Virus record (IMG/VR): IMGVR_UViG_3300006803_000082 | Span: 1-26,798 of that record | DNA: 26,798 bases | Reading direction: 5' to 3' (one strand) | Source: a virus | In this document: piece by piece, positions 14,244-22,367 of the stretch | Numbering within the stretch: position 1 is the first letter of the stretch | Layout: every line of letters begins with the position of its first letter | Position numbers and translations under genes: made by a program | The notes under the pieces: model-generated | The model's input: the letters and a program-made list of their open reading frames with translations, nothing else | Told to the model about the DNA's origin: nothing | Databases searched by the model: none

Positions 14244-15683
14244 TTAATCTCTAAATAAGAAGAAGTTGTTTGCACCTAAAGTACATACAGCTCTTTCAGA
14301 TAAGAAGTTAACTGTCATTGCATCAAGATCAGAAGTTCTTGCGCCACCAGCTGAACCAGTGATCCAAGTTTTGTAACGTCTGTCTTCAGTCTCAGAAGCT
14401 CTGTAACGAACATGTAAGAATGGTCTCTTAGCGTTCTTACCTAAGATTTGGTCATATACAGTTGTAGAACCAGCTGGAACCATAAGTCCATTGATTGCTC
14501 CACCTGTTAAACCACCTCTCATAGTAGGATCGTTTAAGTATTTCCAGTCTGACTTGTAGAAGTCATAACCTCTTCTGAATCCTGTGAATCCTAAGTTAAG
14601 AGCCATTTCTTCGTCATTGTCAAATAAACCATATGAAGTACCACCAGCTCCGTAAGAGTTTTGAGCAGCTAACATATCGTCAATATCAAATGAGAATTGT
14701 CTATTACAGAAAATAACATTTTCCTCGATAGCGCCTTGCTTGTCAAGTCTTTGGATTACTGAATCGAAACCTGCAAGAGCAACTGGGTTACCACCACTCC
14801 ATACATTTCCTCTTGTATTTACTACATGGAAAACTCCTTCAGAACCTTTGTTTCCTACTGGAGCTGCTGCTGCTGCTGCACCAGAACCTACCGCTGCAGG
14901 AACCGCTTCAACCATTGCAGTCTCAAGATAGTCTTCAAAACGAAGTCTTGTTTCGTGCTCAGATTTTAGGTACCATAAGTATCCTGTACCACCATTCTCA
15001 GTAGAAATTTCTACCCATCCAATTTGAGCCATGTCAGAACCGCTTACCTCGTAAGTGTCTTTAATGATAATTGGAGAGTTTTCAAATATTAAGTCTTGAG
15101 CTTCTAAAGATCCTTGCATTCCTACTTGACCTTTTGCAAACTCAGAACCATAAATAAATATACTACAGTTTGTAGCTGCTGCCATTGCTTGACCACCTGC
15201 TTCATAGTAAGCTACAGTTACTGTATATGGAGCTACGTTTGAAACAGCTGTTACAATAGCTTTATTACTTAGTACAGAAGCTGCAGTCTCATCAGAAATC
15301 ATTACAGTTTGACCTACTCTGATTGCTGAAAAACCTCCTGTTGGTTGTGATGAAGCTGGAGCTGCTGGGTTAACTTGAGCTGTTGGAATAGTCCAAGTTG
15401 CTACGTTAGCCGCTGCTGCTGCTGCAGATGTACATGCTGTATACTTAGTGTGTAACCTTCCTTGCTCAGCCCATTTAATAAGGTCAGAGTTAGAAGGCAT
15501 TTCAGCACCAACCATTCTTAAGAATGATGCTACTGTTCTATTACCATATCTTTCAAATTCTTTCTCATATGTATCTGGAAGATACTGATTTAAGAAATCA
15601 AAGTTAGTAATGTAATTTGTTGCCAGGGCAACCTGTTGACTACTTGGTTGTAAGTCAAAACCTGGTGTTGCATTAATTGCCAT
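14244..15683 (-). CDS. Major capsid protein
   Basis: A 479-residue protein in the position expected for the capsid subunit: after terminase, portal and scaffold, and before a strong terminator. The helical N-terminus (ATNYITNFDFLNQYLPDTYE, 21-40; GNRTVASFLRMVGAEMP, 47-63) precedes IKWAEQGRLHTKYT. Residues about 82-179 are a Thr/Ala-rich insertion with a beta module (GGFSAIRVGQTVMISDE, ending CSIFIYG). The shell-like part resumes at SEFAKGQVGMQGSLEAQD, with IIIKDTYEVSGSDMAQIGW and a long helix SEHETRLRFEDYLETAMVE. The C-terminal region has FDSVIQRLDKQGAIEENVIF, RRGYDFYKSDWKYLND and ends in ERAVCTLGANNFFLFRD. The layout suits an HK97-fold subunit with an inserted domain. Two poly-Ala tracts (near residues 87-92 and 270-275) sit in likely loops. 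Alternative explanations are unlikely given order and length. Confidence 0.88.
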   Translation of the reverse strand: MAINATPGFDLQPSSQQVALATNYITNFDFLNQYLPDTYEKEFERYGNRTVASFLRMVGAEMPSNSDLIKWAEQGRLHTKYTACTSAAAAAANVATWTIPTAQVNPAAPASSQPTGGFSAIRVGQTVMISDETAASVLSNKAIVTAVSNVAPYTVTVAYYEAGGQAMAAATNCSIFIYGSEFAKGQVGMQGSLEAQDLIFENSPIIIKDTYEVSGSDMAQIGWVEISTENGGTGYLWYLKSEHETRLRFEDYLETAMVEAVPAAVGSGAAAAAAPVGNKGSEGVFHVVNTRGNVWSGGNPVALAGFDSVIQRLDKQGAIEENVIFCNRQFSFDIDDMLAAQNSYGAGGTSYGLFDNDEEMALNLGFTGFRRGYDFYKSDWKYLNDPTMRGGLTGGAINGLMVPAGSTTVYDQILGKNAKRPFLHVRYRASETEDRRYKTWITGSAGGARTSDLDAMTVNFLSERAVCTLGANNFFLFRD

Positions 15684-15702
15684 TTTTGTTTAATTTTTTA
15701 AT

Positions 15703-16806
15703 TTATACTTTTTTTATACTTCTTATTTTGAGTCCTTTACCACTGCTATTATCACCTACGGTTCTAATCTTCAATCCATCTTTACTGAATGTCTGAGGAG
15801 TTTTACGCATGTCCATATTAATGTTTTTAGATTTCTTAGTAACATTATCTACAGCTTCGGTCATCCCCTGATTGTAAAAAAATTCAGCAAATTTGTCGAG
15901 ATTCATAGCTACCGACATAGCTCTATGATATCCTTGAGCGTCATTCATCAATCCTGACTCTGCATCCATATACTTGTTTACAAAGTTGTTTACATTAGAT
16001 TGTTTACTTTTTAACTCATCTCTATCACCAGGTTTAAAGTTAAAACTTTTTTCTCCGATATTGAACTCAAAACCTTTGAACTCATCGTTAAAGACCTCAT
16101 CAGTCTTTGATAAAAAATAGTCATACCTTTTCTTCTGTGCTTCTTTAGCAGTGTTAGATTCCTCTACATAACTTTTATAGCTATTAAATTCTTCCATGTT
16201 TTCTTTAGATAAACCCTTCCCACTTGACTCAAGAGGAAGTTTATATTTATCTTTTTGTTCATTTAAAAACTTTTTAGCTTTTACAAGTTCTCTTTTTTTG
16301 GCTAATTGCTTTTTCTTAATATCTTTAGCATCATCTAAATCTTCGTCAAACGAAAACTTATCTTCTATAATGTCTGAGATATCACTACTATCCAACCCTT
16401 CTTCTGTTGAATTGTAATAAGCTCTTAGCACTTGGTCACCATCCATTTCATCATAGTCCTTTTGTAATTTTACAAAGTCTTCGATTCCACGTCCAGTTTC
16501 TTTTTTGTACTTAAAATATGCTGAGACATCTTCAGGTAAATCTTCATTTGATTCTTTCGTTTCAAATAATTGATCTACTGAATCTATGTCTTTATCATAT
16601 CTGCTCTTAATATATGAAAGAACGTCTGCATCATTTAACTCTGGTGCGGGAGTTTCTTCTTTTACTTCTATTTTTTCTGGCTCTGAATCTTTATTTTCTG
16701 TTGATTCAAATTTTTCTTCATGTTGTTTAAGTAGTTTTTCTTCTATTTCTACTTTGGATTTTTCAACCCCTGTCACATCTTTTACTATAATTTTTTGCTC
16801 GTCCAT
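15703..16806 (-). CDS. Capsid assembly scaffolding protein
   Basis: A 367-residue, highly charged, Glu/Lys/Asp-rich protein between portal and capsid genes, the usual place of the scaffold. The first 60 residues are acidic and probably disordered (QHEEKFESTENKDSEPEKIE). Long helical stretches follow (KDIKKKQLAKKRELVKAKKF, about 163-182), then NVNNFVNKYMDAESGLMND and YHRAMSVAMNLDKFAEFFYN (about 273-317), which resembles the later part of other phage scaffolds. The C-terminal tail is basic and carries a short repeat, DGLKIRTVG then KGLKIRSIKKV, likely the capsid-binding end. No protease triad is evident. It starts 54 bases after the portal stop behind a good promoter candidate and precedes the capsid start by 19 bases. 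Scaffold is an inference from composition and synteny. Confidence 0.75.
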   Translation of the reverse strand: MDEQKIIVKDVTGVEKSKVEIEEKLLKQHEEKFESTENKDSEPEKIEVKEETPAPELNDADVLSYIKSRYDKDIDSVDQLFETKESNEDLPEDVSAYFKYKKETGRGIEDFVKLQKDYDEMDGDQVLRAYYNSTEEGLDSSDISDIIEDKFSFDEDLDDAKDIKKKQLAKKRELVKAKKFLNEQKDKYKLPLESSGKGLSKENMEEFNSYKSYVEESNTAKEAQKKRYDYFLSKTDEVFNDEFKGFEFNIGEKSFNFKPGDRDELKSKQSNVNNFVNKYMDAESGLMNDAQGYHRAMSVAMNLDKFAEFFYNQGMTEAVDNVTKKSKNINMDMRKTPQTFSKDGLKIRTVGDNSSGKGLKIRSIKKV

Positions 16807-16826
16807 TTTATTTAATTTAATTTATA

Positions 16827-16858
16827 CAAAGTTAATACTATTTTTATAGGTTTTTCAA
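16827..16858 (-). promoter_or_regulatory. Bacteroidetes-type promoter before scaffold and capsid genes
   Basis: In the portal-scaffold gap the minus strand has TTG (16858-16856), 21 bases of A/T-rich spacer, then TAACTTTG (16834-16827), which matches the -33/-7 pattern TTG...TAnnTTTG. The ATG at 16806 is 20 bases downstream. This is the most complete promoter match in the window and would drive high expression of scaffold and capsid up to the terminator at 14204-14227. Confidence 0.65.
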
Positions 16859-16860
16859 GC

Positions 16861-19296
16861 TTATCGAGGCTCAAATTCTGCTAAGTCAAAACCATCTAAA
16901 CTATCCTCATTAGACTCAAAGTTAATCGGGGGAAGGTTTCTTTTTCGTTGTTCAATCATTTTAGATTGCTGTGTATTCCCTTGACTTATACGCTCAGCCT
17001 TTGCATCCTCTTTTTGCGTTTCTCTTGCGTCAATTTGTGATTGCTCCATACCTCTTAGTTGCATATTCATATTGAATTCAACTTGCATTAATTGACGTTT
17101 AAGGTCTGCTTCATTTTTTTGTTTCTCAATTTCAAAAGCTATCTCTGCTTGTTTGATTTGTATTTTCGCTTGAAGCTCTGCCTGTGTTTGTTGCATTTTA
17201 GATTGAGCTGCTTGTTGTTGCAATTGTTGTTGTTGTTGGTTTTGCATTGCCTGCTTCTGCTGCTCTTGAGCTTGTTTTTCTGCAGCACTCTGTTTACGCT
17301 TAACCTTTAATAATTGATTAGCCATCTTAAGATTATTAATAGTTCTAATATCAATAGCATCTTCTAAGTCAATACCCTGTTGTTGTAATGCCATTTGTAT
17401 ATTAGCTTCTAATTGAGCCTTTTCTTCTTCATCAGGACTCATCTCTATAAATATTCCAAAGTCATATATATATAGATTTTTTATTTCATCTAAAATATTT
17501 AAATTGTATTTACCAATCTGCATTGCAAACTCATCTCTAAAATCTGCATACTGTAATACATCTGCAGTTCTAATAGATAAACATTCTGCTAACGTTTTAG
17601 TTATATATAAACTTGCATTTAATATATGTCTTGTTGCTACATTAGAATTTAATGCAGCTAATTTTTGTATACCAACTAAAGAATTTGGATCAGGTGTTGA
17701 TGCATCACGAGCTTCATTTAATCCTGTAACCTGTCTTATCATATTTAAATAATGATTATAATTACCAATAAGCATTTGCATTTTACTTTGACCACTATTA
17801 GATGTTAATTGAGTAATTGGAACTTTAGCATTATTAAACTCACCATCTTGAGTATAACTTCTACCTACTACACTACCTGTTTGGAAGTATAACCTTAAAG
17901 CATCTTCAGGATTATAAGCAGCACCTGTGCCTAAGTCTACCTCACTTAATCCATCAGCATCAATAAATACACCGTCTGGAACAACCTTAGAAACAACTTG
18001 CTGAATCTTTAAATGTGATATTTGAATTAAGTCTGCAAAAGGAATCATTCTTCTAACTAAAGACTCTAAAGTTCCTTTATACATTCTTGGAGCACACGCT
18101 ACATAGTTAGGCATAGCAAATTGATTAGCAGAATTTGGACGCACCATATTCTCCATCATTTCCCATTTTAATATAATATTAGTACCCATAACCATAACCC
18201 CCTCATACCAAACATCAATTCTTTTTTCTACTCTTTCAAACTCTCCTTCGTCCATCATTTCTTGTGGAGGATTGAATTGGTCGTCCTTCTCTACTGTTTT
18301 AAAAGTTCCTTCTGAAACTTTCTTTTTCTTATAAACAAAACTATTTGTTGTCTTGTAATTAAAATATAGTAAAGTACAAGTATCTCTTGAGAACATACTA
18401 TTCTCATACATAGCCGCTACGTTATAGTAGTCATACCATGACTGGCTATACTTAGATATTTTCTCCATGTCTTCATTAGTTATATCTGGATCAATCTTAA
18501 CTAACTCTCCAATTGGAACTGTTTTTATTTCTCCCCAATAAAATGTGTCTTTAAAATATGGGTCCTCTGTGTAACTGTAAACAACATTTGCTGGATCAAC
18601 ATACTCTACTCTAATGCCATCACCAGATTGAAACATATGTTTTGTAATACCTATACCTAAAGTTGTTATATCCATATCAACTCTTTTACGAGTATCTACA
18701 TAATGGTTTTCTTCAAGCATAGTATTAATAGCAATTTCATTAGCTATCTCTATACCTGGCTTGTAATTAAGTTGCATATATAATTCCATTTCACTATCCG
18801 TTTCAGGTAGTGTTTTAGGATCAACATCAAACATAGGTACTTTAAAGTCTTGTTCTATCTGAAGAAATAATGATTTTGAAATTGAGTTTCTCTCTACCAT
18901 ACTTTGAAACTGATTTCTTTTTTCAGCAGACATAGCGTCCATAGCAACGCAGTTTATTTTAAATAATCTGTCTGACATACCATTAACAACTATATCTACA
19001 AACTTAGGTATGATAGGAACGGGAGTCCAATCTAAATTTAAATAAGATAAATCTCCATCAACTGCTAATTCATTTTTATATTTAGCAATAGGTTGTTCAC
19101 CTCTTGCGTACAGTCTTAACCTATGAAATTCTTGCCATTGATTATAAAATCTACACCCTCCTCCATCTTTTCTAAACCACTCATATTGTATAGCTTGACC
19201 AACTTGTAACCCAAATTCATCAGTGGCTTTTTTAGCATCACTCGTGAATTGATCTGGGAAGGCTGTTGACTTTATATTTATATTGACTTCTTTCAT
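16861..19296 (-). CDS. Portal protein
   Basis: An 811-residue protein directly after the large terminase (4-base ATGA overlap) and before scaffold and capsid. The N-terminal part (FYNQWQEFHRLRLYARGEQP, about 50-70; NLDWTPVPIIPKFVDIVVNG, about 88-108) is the clip-and-wing-like part seen in large portals of Bacteroidetes phages. A helical middle includes MLIGNYNHYLNMIRQVTGLNEARDA (about 510-535), a portal-type helix pair, and AALNSNVATRHILNASLYIT. The C-terminal region (about 655-760) is extremely Gln-rich (KQAMQNQQQQQLQQQAAQ) and should form a long coiled helix or barrel extending into the capsid. Length and order agree with podovirus/crAss-like portals of about 700-800 residues. The dodecameric ring would gate DNA entry, contacting terminase and connector. 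A candidate promoter lies 40 bases before its ATG, within terL. Confidence 0.82.
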   Translation of the reverse strand: MKEVNINIKSTAFPDQFTSDAKKATDEFGLQVGQAIQYEWFRKDGGGCRFYNQWQEFHRLRLYARGEQPIAKYKNELAVDGDLSYLNLDWTPVPIIPKFVDIVVNGMSDRLFKINCVAMDAMSAEKRNQFQSMVERNSISKSLFLQIEQDFKVPMFDVDPKTLPETDSEMELYMQLNYKPGIEIANEIAINTMLEENHYVDTRKRVDMDITTLGIGITKHMFQSGDGIRVEYVDPANVVYSYTEDPYFKDTFYWGEIKTVPIGELVKIDPDITNEDMEKISKYSQSWYDYYNVAAMYENSMFSRDTCTLLYFNYKTTNSFVYKKKKVSEGTFKTVEKDDQFNPPQEMMDEGEFERVEKRIDVWYEGVMVMGTNIILKWEMMENMVRPNSANQFAMPNYVACAPRMYKGTLESLVRRMIPFADLIQISHLKIQQVVSKVVPDGVFIDADGLSEVDLGTGAAYNPEDALRLYFQTGSVVGRSYTQDGEFNNAKVPITQLTSNSGQSKMQMLIGNYNHYLNMIRQVTGLNEARDASTPDPNSLVGIQKLAALNSNVATRHILNASLYITKTLAECLSIRTADVLQYADFRDEFAMQIGKYNLNILDEIKNLYIYDFGIFIEMSPDEEEKAQLEANIQMALQQQGIDLEDAIDIRTINNLKMANQLLKVKRKQSAAEKQAQEQQKQAMQNQQQQQLQQQAAQSKMQQTQAELQAKIQIKQAEIAFEIEKQKNEADLKRQLMQVEFNMNMQLRGMEQSQIDARETQKEDAKAERISQGNTQQSKMIEQRKRNLPPINFESNEDSLDGFDLAEFEPR
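17160..17300 (-). repeat. CAA/CAG-rich tract encoding the portal Gln-rich tail
   Basis: The plus strand carries repeated ttg/ctg units (for example around 17213-17238), which read as CAA/CAG codons on the coding strand and give Gln runs at about residues 665-712 of the portal protein. Short-unit repeats of this type may vary in length. Confidence 0.6.
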
Positions 19297-21581
19297 GTAA
19301 TTATTTGACTTTTATTGGAGGAATTATTATATCTCGCAAAGTTAATACTTATTTTTGATTTTTCTTTAGACGGTGTGTATAAGTGCTTCTGGTTGGCCAT
19401 GATAGCTAATCCTGAACTTATAGCTGCATCAAACTTTGTTCTATTGCTAATATCAAATTTAGCCCAGTCTTCTAATGTTTTTCCAAAATACATTACACCC
19501 ATGTCTCCAGCGTCTCTATAGTCTCCATTAAAATCTATTCCTACATATTTTTCTATGTATGATTCTATAGCAGAAGCATGCGATTGTTTTACGTCTTCAG
19601 AAGTATTAGGGATACCTCCTAATTCTCTTTCTGTTTTAGATAATTTATTATAAGTTTTATCTGGTCTGTTTAAAGAAAAACCTCTGTAACCTCTATTTTT
19701 AAAATGATAAAGCAACCTGGGTTTATTGTTTTCACAAAGTATAGGCATACCATAAAATATACAAGCCATTAATACTTCTTCAAAAAATATTTCAGCTGTC
19801 TGTGGCCTTGCAATGTATTCTAAAAAAAACTCATTACTTGGAGCGTCTTCCATACTAAATTTAGTTAATCCATGTAAGGCTCCATTAGATCCTTTTCCAA
19901 CTACCACTCCAGATATATCGTAAGAGTCACAACCAAAAGAACCTATATGTTCGTTCCCTGGTTTTTTAATTCCTCTTTGTGATACAATATTATTCTGTAA
20001 ATGTGGAGGAGGTGTCCAGCTTACTAAAAATCTTCCATGCTTATTAGGACTCCAAATTACCTCAGTATCTTTTATACCGTTCTTCCAAGAAAAAGATCCT
20101 CTTGTTAAATGATGATGAATAATTAAAGAATCATTATAATCTACCTGTTGGTATATTTTAGTTAAGTTAAATATAGACTGCTTACTTTCATCTCTAAATG
20201 CATGAGACTCAGTACGAGGAAATTGTCTATAAAATTCATTTAATGCGTCAGCATCTTGCGATAAAGAATCAACTTCGTTTTTCCAATAATCAATAGCGCC
20301 AAGAGATATAGGTTCCCCATCAATACCTATTATTGGGGTTTTTGGAGAATGTAATACTGGCATACCATATCTATCTATGTATCCTTCAAAGTTCCATTCC
20401 ATTGGAACAAACAAACAATACAAACCACTTTTAGTTTGTCCATTTGCATTTCGTTTATTTGGCATAGAGTCTTCATATAAAGATTTAAAATTATTACCAC
20501 CCTTATCTAAAGCATTAGATGTTGACCCCATCATACACTTACCTATAACCTTACTACCTAATCGTAAACAAGTTTTAGTTACCCTCCAGTTGTTTAATAT
20601 ATTATCAGGCCTTTCCCATTTACCACTTTCATCATGTAATAATAACTGTAGCTTCTCCCCATCATAACTATTATCCCCTGTGTTTTTCCAGTCAATAGTA
20701 GTATCTAAACCTTCTAACTCTTCTTCAGCTAAATTGTGCATGTTTTTTTTAGTAATCTTAGACGCTGGAACTCTATAAGCTAACTCTGTTTTAGGCTTAT
20801 CCATACCATCTTGTATAGGTTTAAAAAAGAAAGGATAGTTGTTAGATATTGGAACTACTTTATCTGTAAACATTTTTTTAGCATCTGATCCAGATTTTGA
20901 AAGTATTCCTATACGAGCATCTTTAGTTATAGTAGCCTGATTAACACCTTCACACGAGCTCATAAATGAAAATCCTGAACGCCTTATTTTTAAATAACAC
21001 ATTCCAAAACTTCTTTTATCTGCCTTACATGCTTCCCAAAAAATATAGAATATTCTATTTGCTTCTCTAAAGTCTGGATTACCAACATCAATCTTAGTCC
21101 ACTGTAAATACATATAATGAGTACCAGTAATATAAGTAGGCACACCATTATTCATAAACCAATATCCTTGTTCTCTTCTATTAAACTCTTCTTCTATATA
21201 GTCAACCCATTGAGACTTAAATGTATCAGGGGTTTCGTGCCATTGGAATATAGACTTTACCCTGTTTAATTCTTTAGATATTGGATGCGCTTCCCAGTAC
21301 TGCTCTTGTTTATCTTTAGATCTTTTATATATATTTTTAGGAACTTTTGGAAGTGCAATCCTTAATCCATTTATATCAATCACACTTTCTATCTGTCCTG
21401 TTTTTGATATTACAACAACATCATACTTTTCATTATAACCATAGAGCCATGTCCTTGCTCTGTTCTTATTTGATATAACAGAGTTAGGAATAACTTTACT
21501 TATTTCTTTATATAATTTATTTTGATCTTGACTCTGCAAATCCTTTAGGTGTATTATTTTTCTTTTCTGCAACGTTTCCAT
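19293..21581 (-). CDS. terL: Terminase large subunit (packaging ATPase/nuclease)
   Basis: A 762-residue DNA-packaging motor. The ATPase half has a deviant Walker A, KIRRSGFSFMSSC (about 198-210), lacking the usual GK[ST]. Walker B is LQLLLHDES (311-319), where D317/E318 carry the catalytic acid, and the coupling motif is GSTSN (352-356). The second half fits an RNase H-like nuclease: D552 in GCDSYDISG, E617 in PILCENN and D718 in TKFDAAISSGLA are the likely metal-binding acids. The N-terminal region (TPDTFKSQWVDYIEEEFNRREQGYWF; YITGTHYMYLQWTKID) is also terminase-like. ATG 21581 overlaps the preceding small gene by 65 bases; the alternative in-frame TTG starts at codons 4 and 15 would not remove the overlap entirely. 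The portal gene follows with a 4-base overlap. Identification rests on motifs plus synteny. Confidence 0.9.
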   Translation of the reverse strand: METLQKRKIIHLKDLQSQDQNKLYKEISKVIPNSVISNKNRARTWLYGYNEKYDVVVISKTGQIESVIDINGLRIALPKVPKNIYKRSKDKQEQYWEAHPISKELNRVKSIFQWHETPDTFKSQWVDYIEEEFNRREQGYWFMNNGVPTYITGTHYMYLQWTKIDVGNPDFREANRIFYIFWEACKADKRSFGMCYLKIRRSGFSFMSSCEGVNQATITKDARIGILSKSGSDAKKMFTDKVVPISNNYPFFFKPIQDGMDKPKTELAYRVPASKITKKNMHNLAEEELEGLDTTIDWKNTGDNSYDGEKLQLLLHDESGKWERPDNILNNWRVTKTCLRLGSKVIGKCMMGSTSNALDKGGNNFKSLYEDSMPNKRNANGQTKSGLYCLFVPMEWNFEGYIDRYGMPVLHSPKTPIIGIDGEPISLGAIDYWKNEVDSLSQDADALNEFYRQFPRTESHAFRDESKQSIFNLTKIYQQVDYNDSLIIHHHLTRGSFSWKNGIKDTEVIWSPNKHGRFLVSWTPPPHLQNNIVSQRGIKKPGNEHIGSFGCDSYDISGVVVGKGSNGALHGLTKFSMEDAPSNEFFLEYIARPQTAEIFFEEVLMACIFYGMPILCENNKPRLLYHFKNRGYRGFSLNRPDKTYNKLSKTERELGGIPNTSEDVKQSHASAIESYIEKYVGIDFNGDYRDAGDMGVMYFGKTLEDWAKFDISNRTKFDAAISSGLAIMANQKHLYTPSKEKSKISINFARYNNSSNKSQIIT
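19337..19344 (-). promoter_or_regulatory. Candidate -7 element (TAACTTTG) inside terL, before portal
   Basis: The minus strand shares 13 identical bases (AGTATTAACTTTG) with the promoter before the scaffold gene. It lies within the end of terL, 40 bases before the portal ATG. I see no -33 TTG, and it also encodes residues INFA, so chance is possible. Confidence 0.3.
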
Positions 21582-21795
21582 TAAGCATTGCTCTTTCTTC
21601 TTCTATTCTTTTAAGTATTTCAAAAGCATCCATAATACAAAGCTTCTTAGTAGCAGCCGCATTTTTTAATCTATCAGCAGCCAACGGATCTTCAGACTCA
21701 TACTTTATTATATCTTCTTTAGCTACTTTGATTAATTGTTTAACAGCTTTCTCTCCTGCCTTTATTATTTCTTCTTTAATTTCTTTAGTATCCAT
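21517..21795 (-). CDS. Small helical protein in terminase small-subunit position
   Basis: A 92-residue, mostly helical, charged protein: EIKEEIIKAGEKAVKQLIKV (5-24), a short acidic link (KYESEDPLAADRLKNAAATK, about 31-50), a helix with MDAFEILKRIEEERAM (55-70), and a polar tail ending PKGFAESRSK. It sits directly before the large terminase, which starts inside its last codons (65-base overlap), and its ATG overlaps the oxygenase stop by one base. Position and helical make-up fit a terminase small subunit, which binds DNA and recruits the motor, but no helix-turn-helix signature is clear and it is shorter than many such subunits. The overlapping arrangement implies translational coupling. I treat the role as a hypothesis. 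Confidence 0.45.
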   Translation of the reverse strand: MDTKEIKEEIIKAGEKAVKQLIKVAKEDIIKYESEDPLAADRLKNAAATKKLCIMDAFEILKRIEEERAMLNGNVAEKKNNTPKGFAESRSK

Positions 21796-22367
21796 TACTT
21801 AAATTTATAAAATATTACATAAACTTCTCTGCCTTCTTTCCAAGATGTATTAGGAAATTTACTATGAAAGTAATTAGAAGGGTAAGATAAAATTCTATTT
21901 TGTTGATACCCCACTACAGATGAAAGCCTCCATTTTTCCAGCATCTCAGAATCTTCAGTAAGTAATAAATCAAATTCTTTATCGCTAATATCCATAGGTA
22001 ATTCCTTACCATATACATCGTGTTCATAAAAAGCAGTTCCATGTAAATCTTCTAATTCTCTTGGAGACATATATAAAACAGCAGCCCTATCTGGACGCTC
22101 TCCTTTTATCTTAGCGTCTGCATGTATTCTCCAGTCATCATCAAACTCAGCATTAGACATTCTAAAAAAACTTAATATATTATATAGTTTCTTACCTTCA
22201 AACTTAGATAGTTTATTTAATACATAATTATCAAACTCTTCGTTAGACTCTTGAATATAAAAATTTTTATCTCCAGCTTTTTTCTCAGTCCAACTTCCTT
22301 TTTTTAAATAGTCGTTAGCTATTTCAAATAATTTTTTATCTATAAAATCATCCAGTATATATATCAT
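21795..22367 (-). CDS. 2-oxoglutarate/Fe(II)-dependent oxygenase (prolyl-hydroxylase type)
   Basis: A 190-residue protein with the double-stranded beta-helix iron-site pattern. H82 and D84 form the HxD motif (WRIHADAKIKG); the distal ligand is H168 in PSNYFHSKFP; R180 in GREVYVIFYKF is the likely 2-oxoglutarate salt-bridge residue, 12 positions after the distal His. The opening (IYILDDFIDKKLFEIANDYL) matches the usual start of this family, and RAAVLYMSP-x-x-x-L-x-x-L-H-G-T-A-F-Y after HxD matches its core strands. Such enzymes hydroxylate peptides or other small targets using O2 and 2-oxoglutarate and are common in marine phages. The substrate is unknown; a virion protein or host factor is possible. 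The start overlaps the GroES-like stop by 4 bases, so the two are translationally coupled. Confidence 0.8.
   Translation of the reverse strand: MIYILDDFIDKKLFEIANDYLKKGSWTEKKAGDKNFYIQESNEEFDNYVLNKLSKFEGKKLYNILSFFRMSNAEFDDDWRIHADAKIKGERPDRAAVLYMSPRELEDLHGTAFYEHDVYGKELPMDISDKEFDLLLTEDSEMLEKWRLSSVVGYQQNRILSYPSNYFHSKFPNTSWKEGREVYVIFYKFK

Noticed and set aside
14740-15004. Plus-strand open frames over the capsid gene
   Set aside because: They run antisense to the capsid gene, are low-complexity (Leu- or Ala-rich from repeated codons) and have no start context.
16196-16849. Plus-strand open frames over the scaffold gene, one reaching past its start
   Set aside because: They are Ser/Phe-rich shadows of the Glu/Lys-rich scaffold on the other strand and are not supported by spacing or leader.
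17160-17300. Possible CRISPR-like or minisatellite repeat
   Set aside because: The repeats are only 3-base CAA/CAG units in coding sequence, with no spacers or regular longer units.
19315-19521. Plus-strand frame at the end of terL
   Set aside because: Antisense to the nuclease part of terL, with no independent support.
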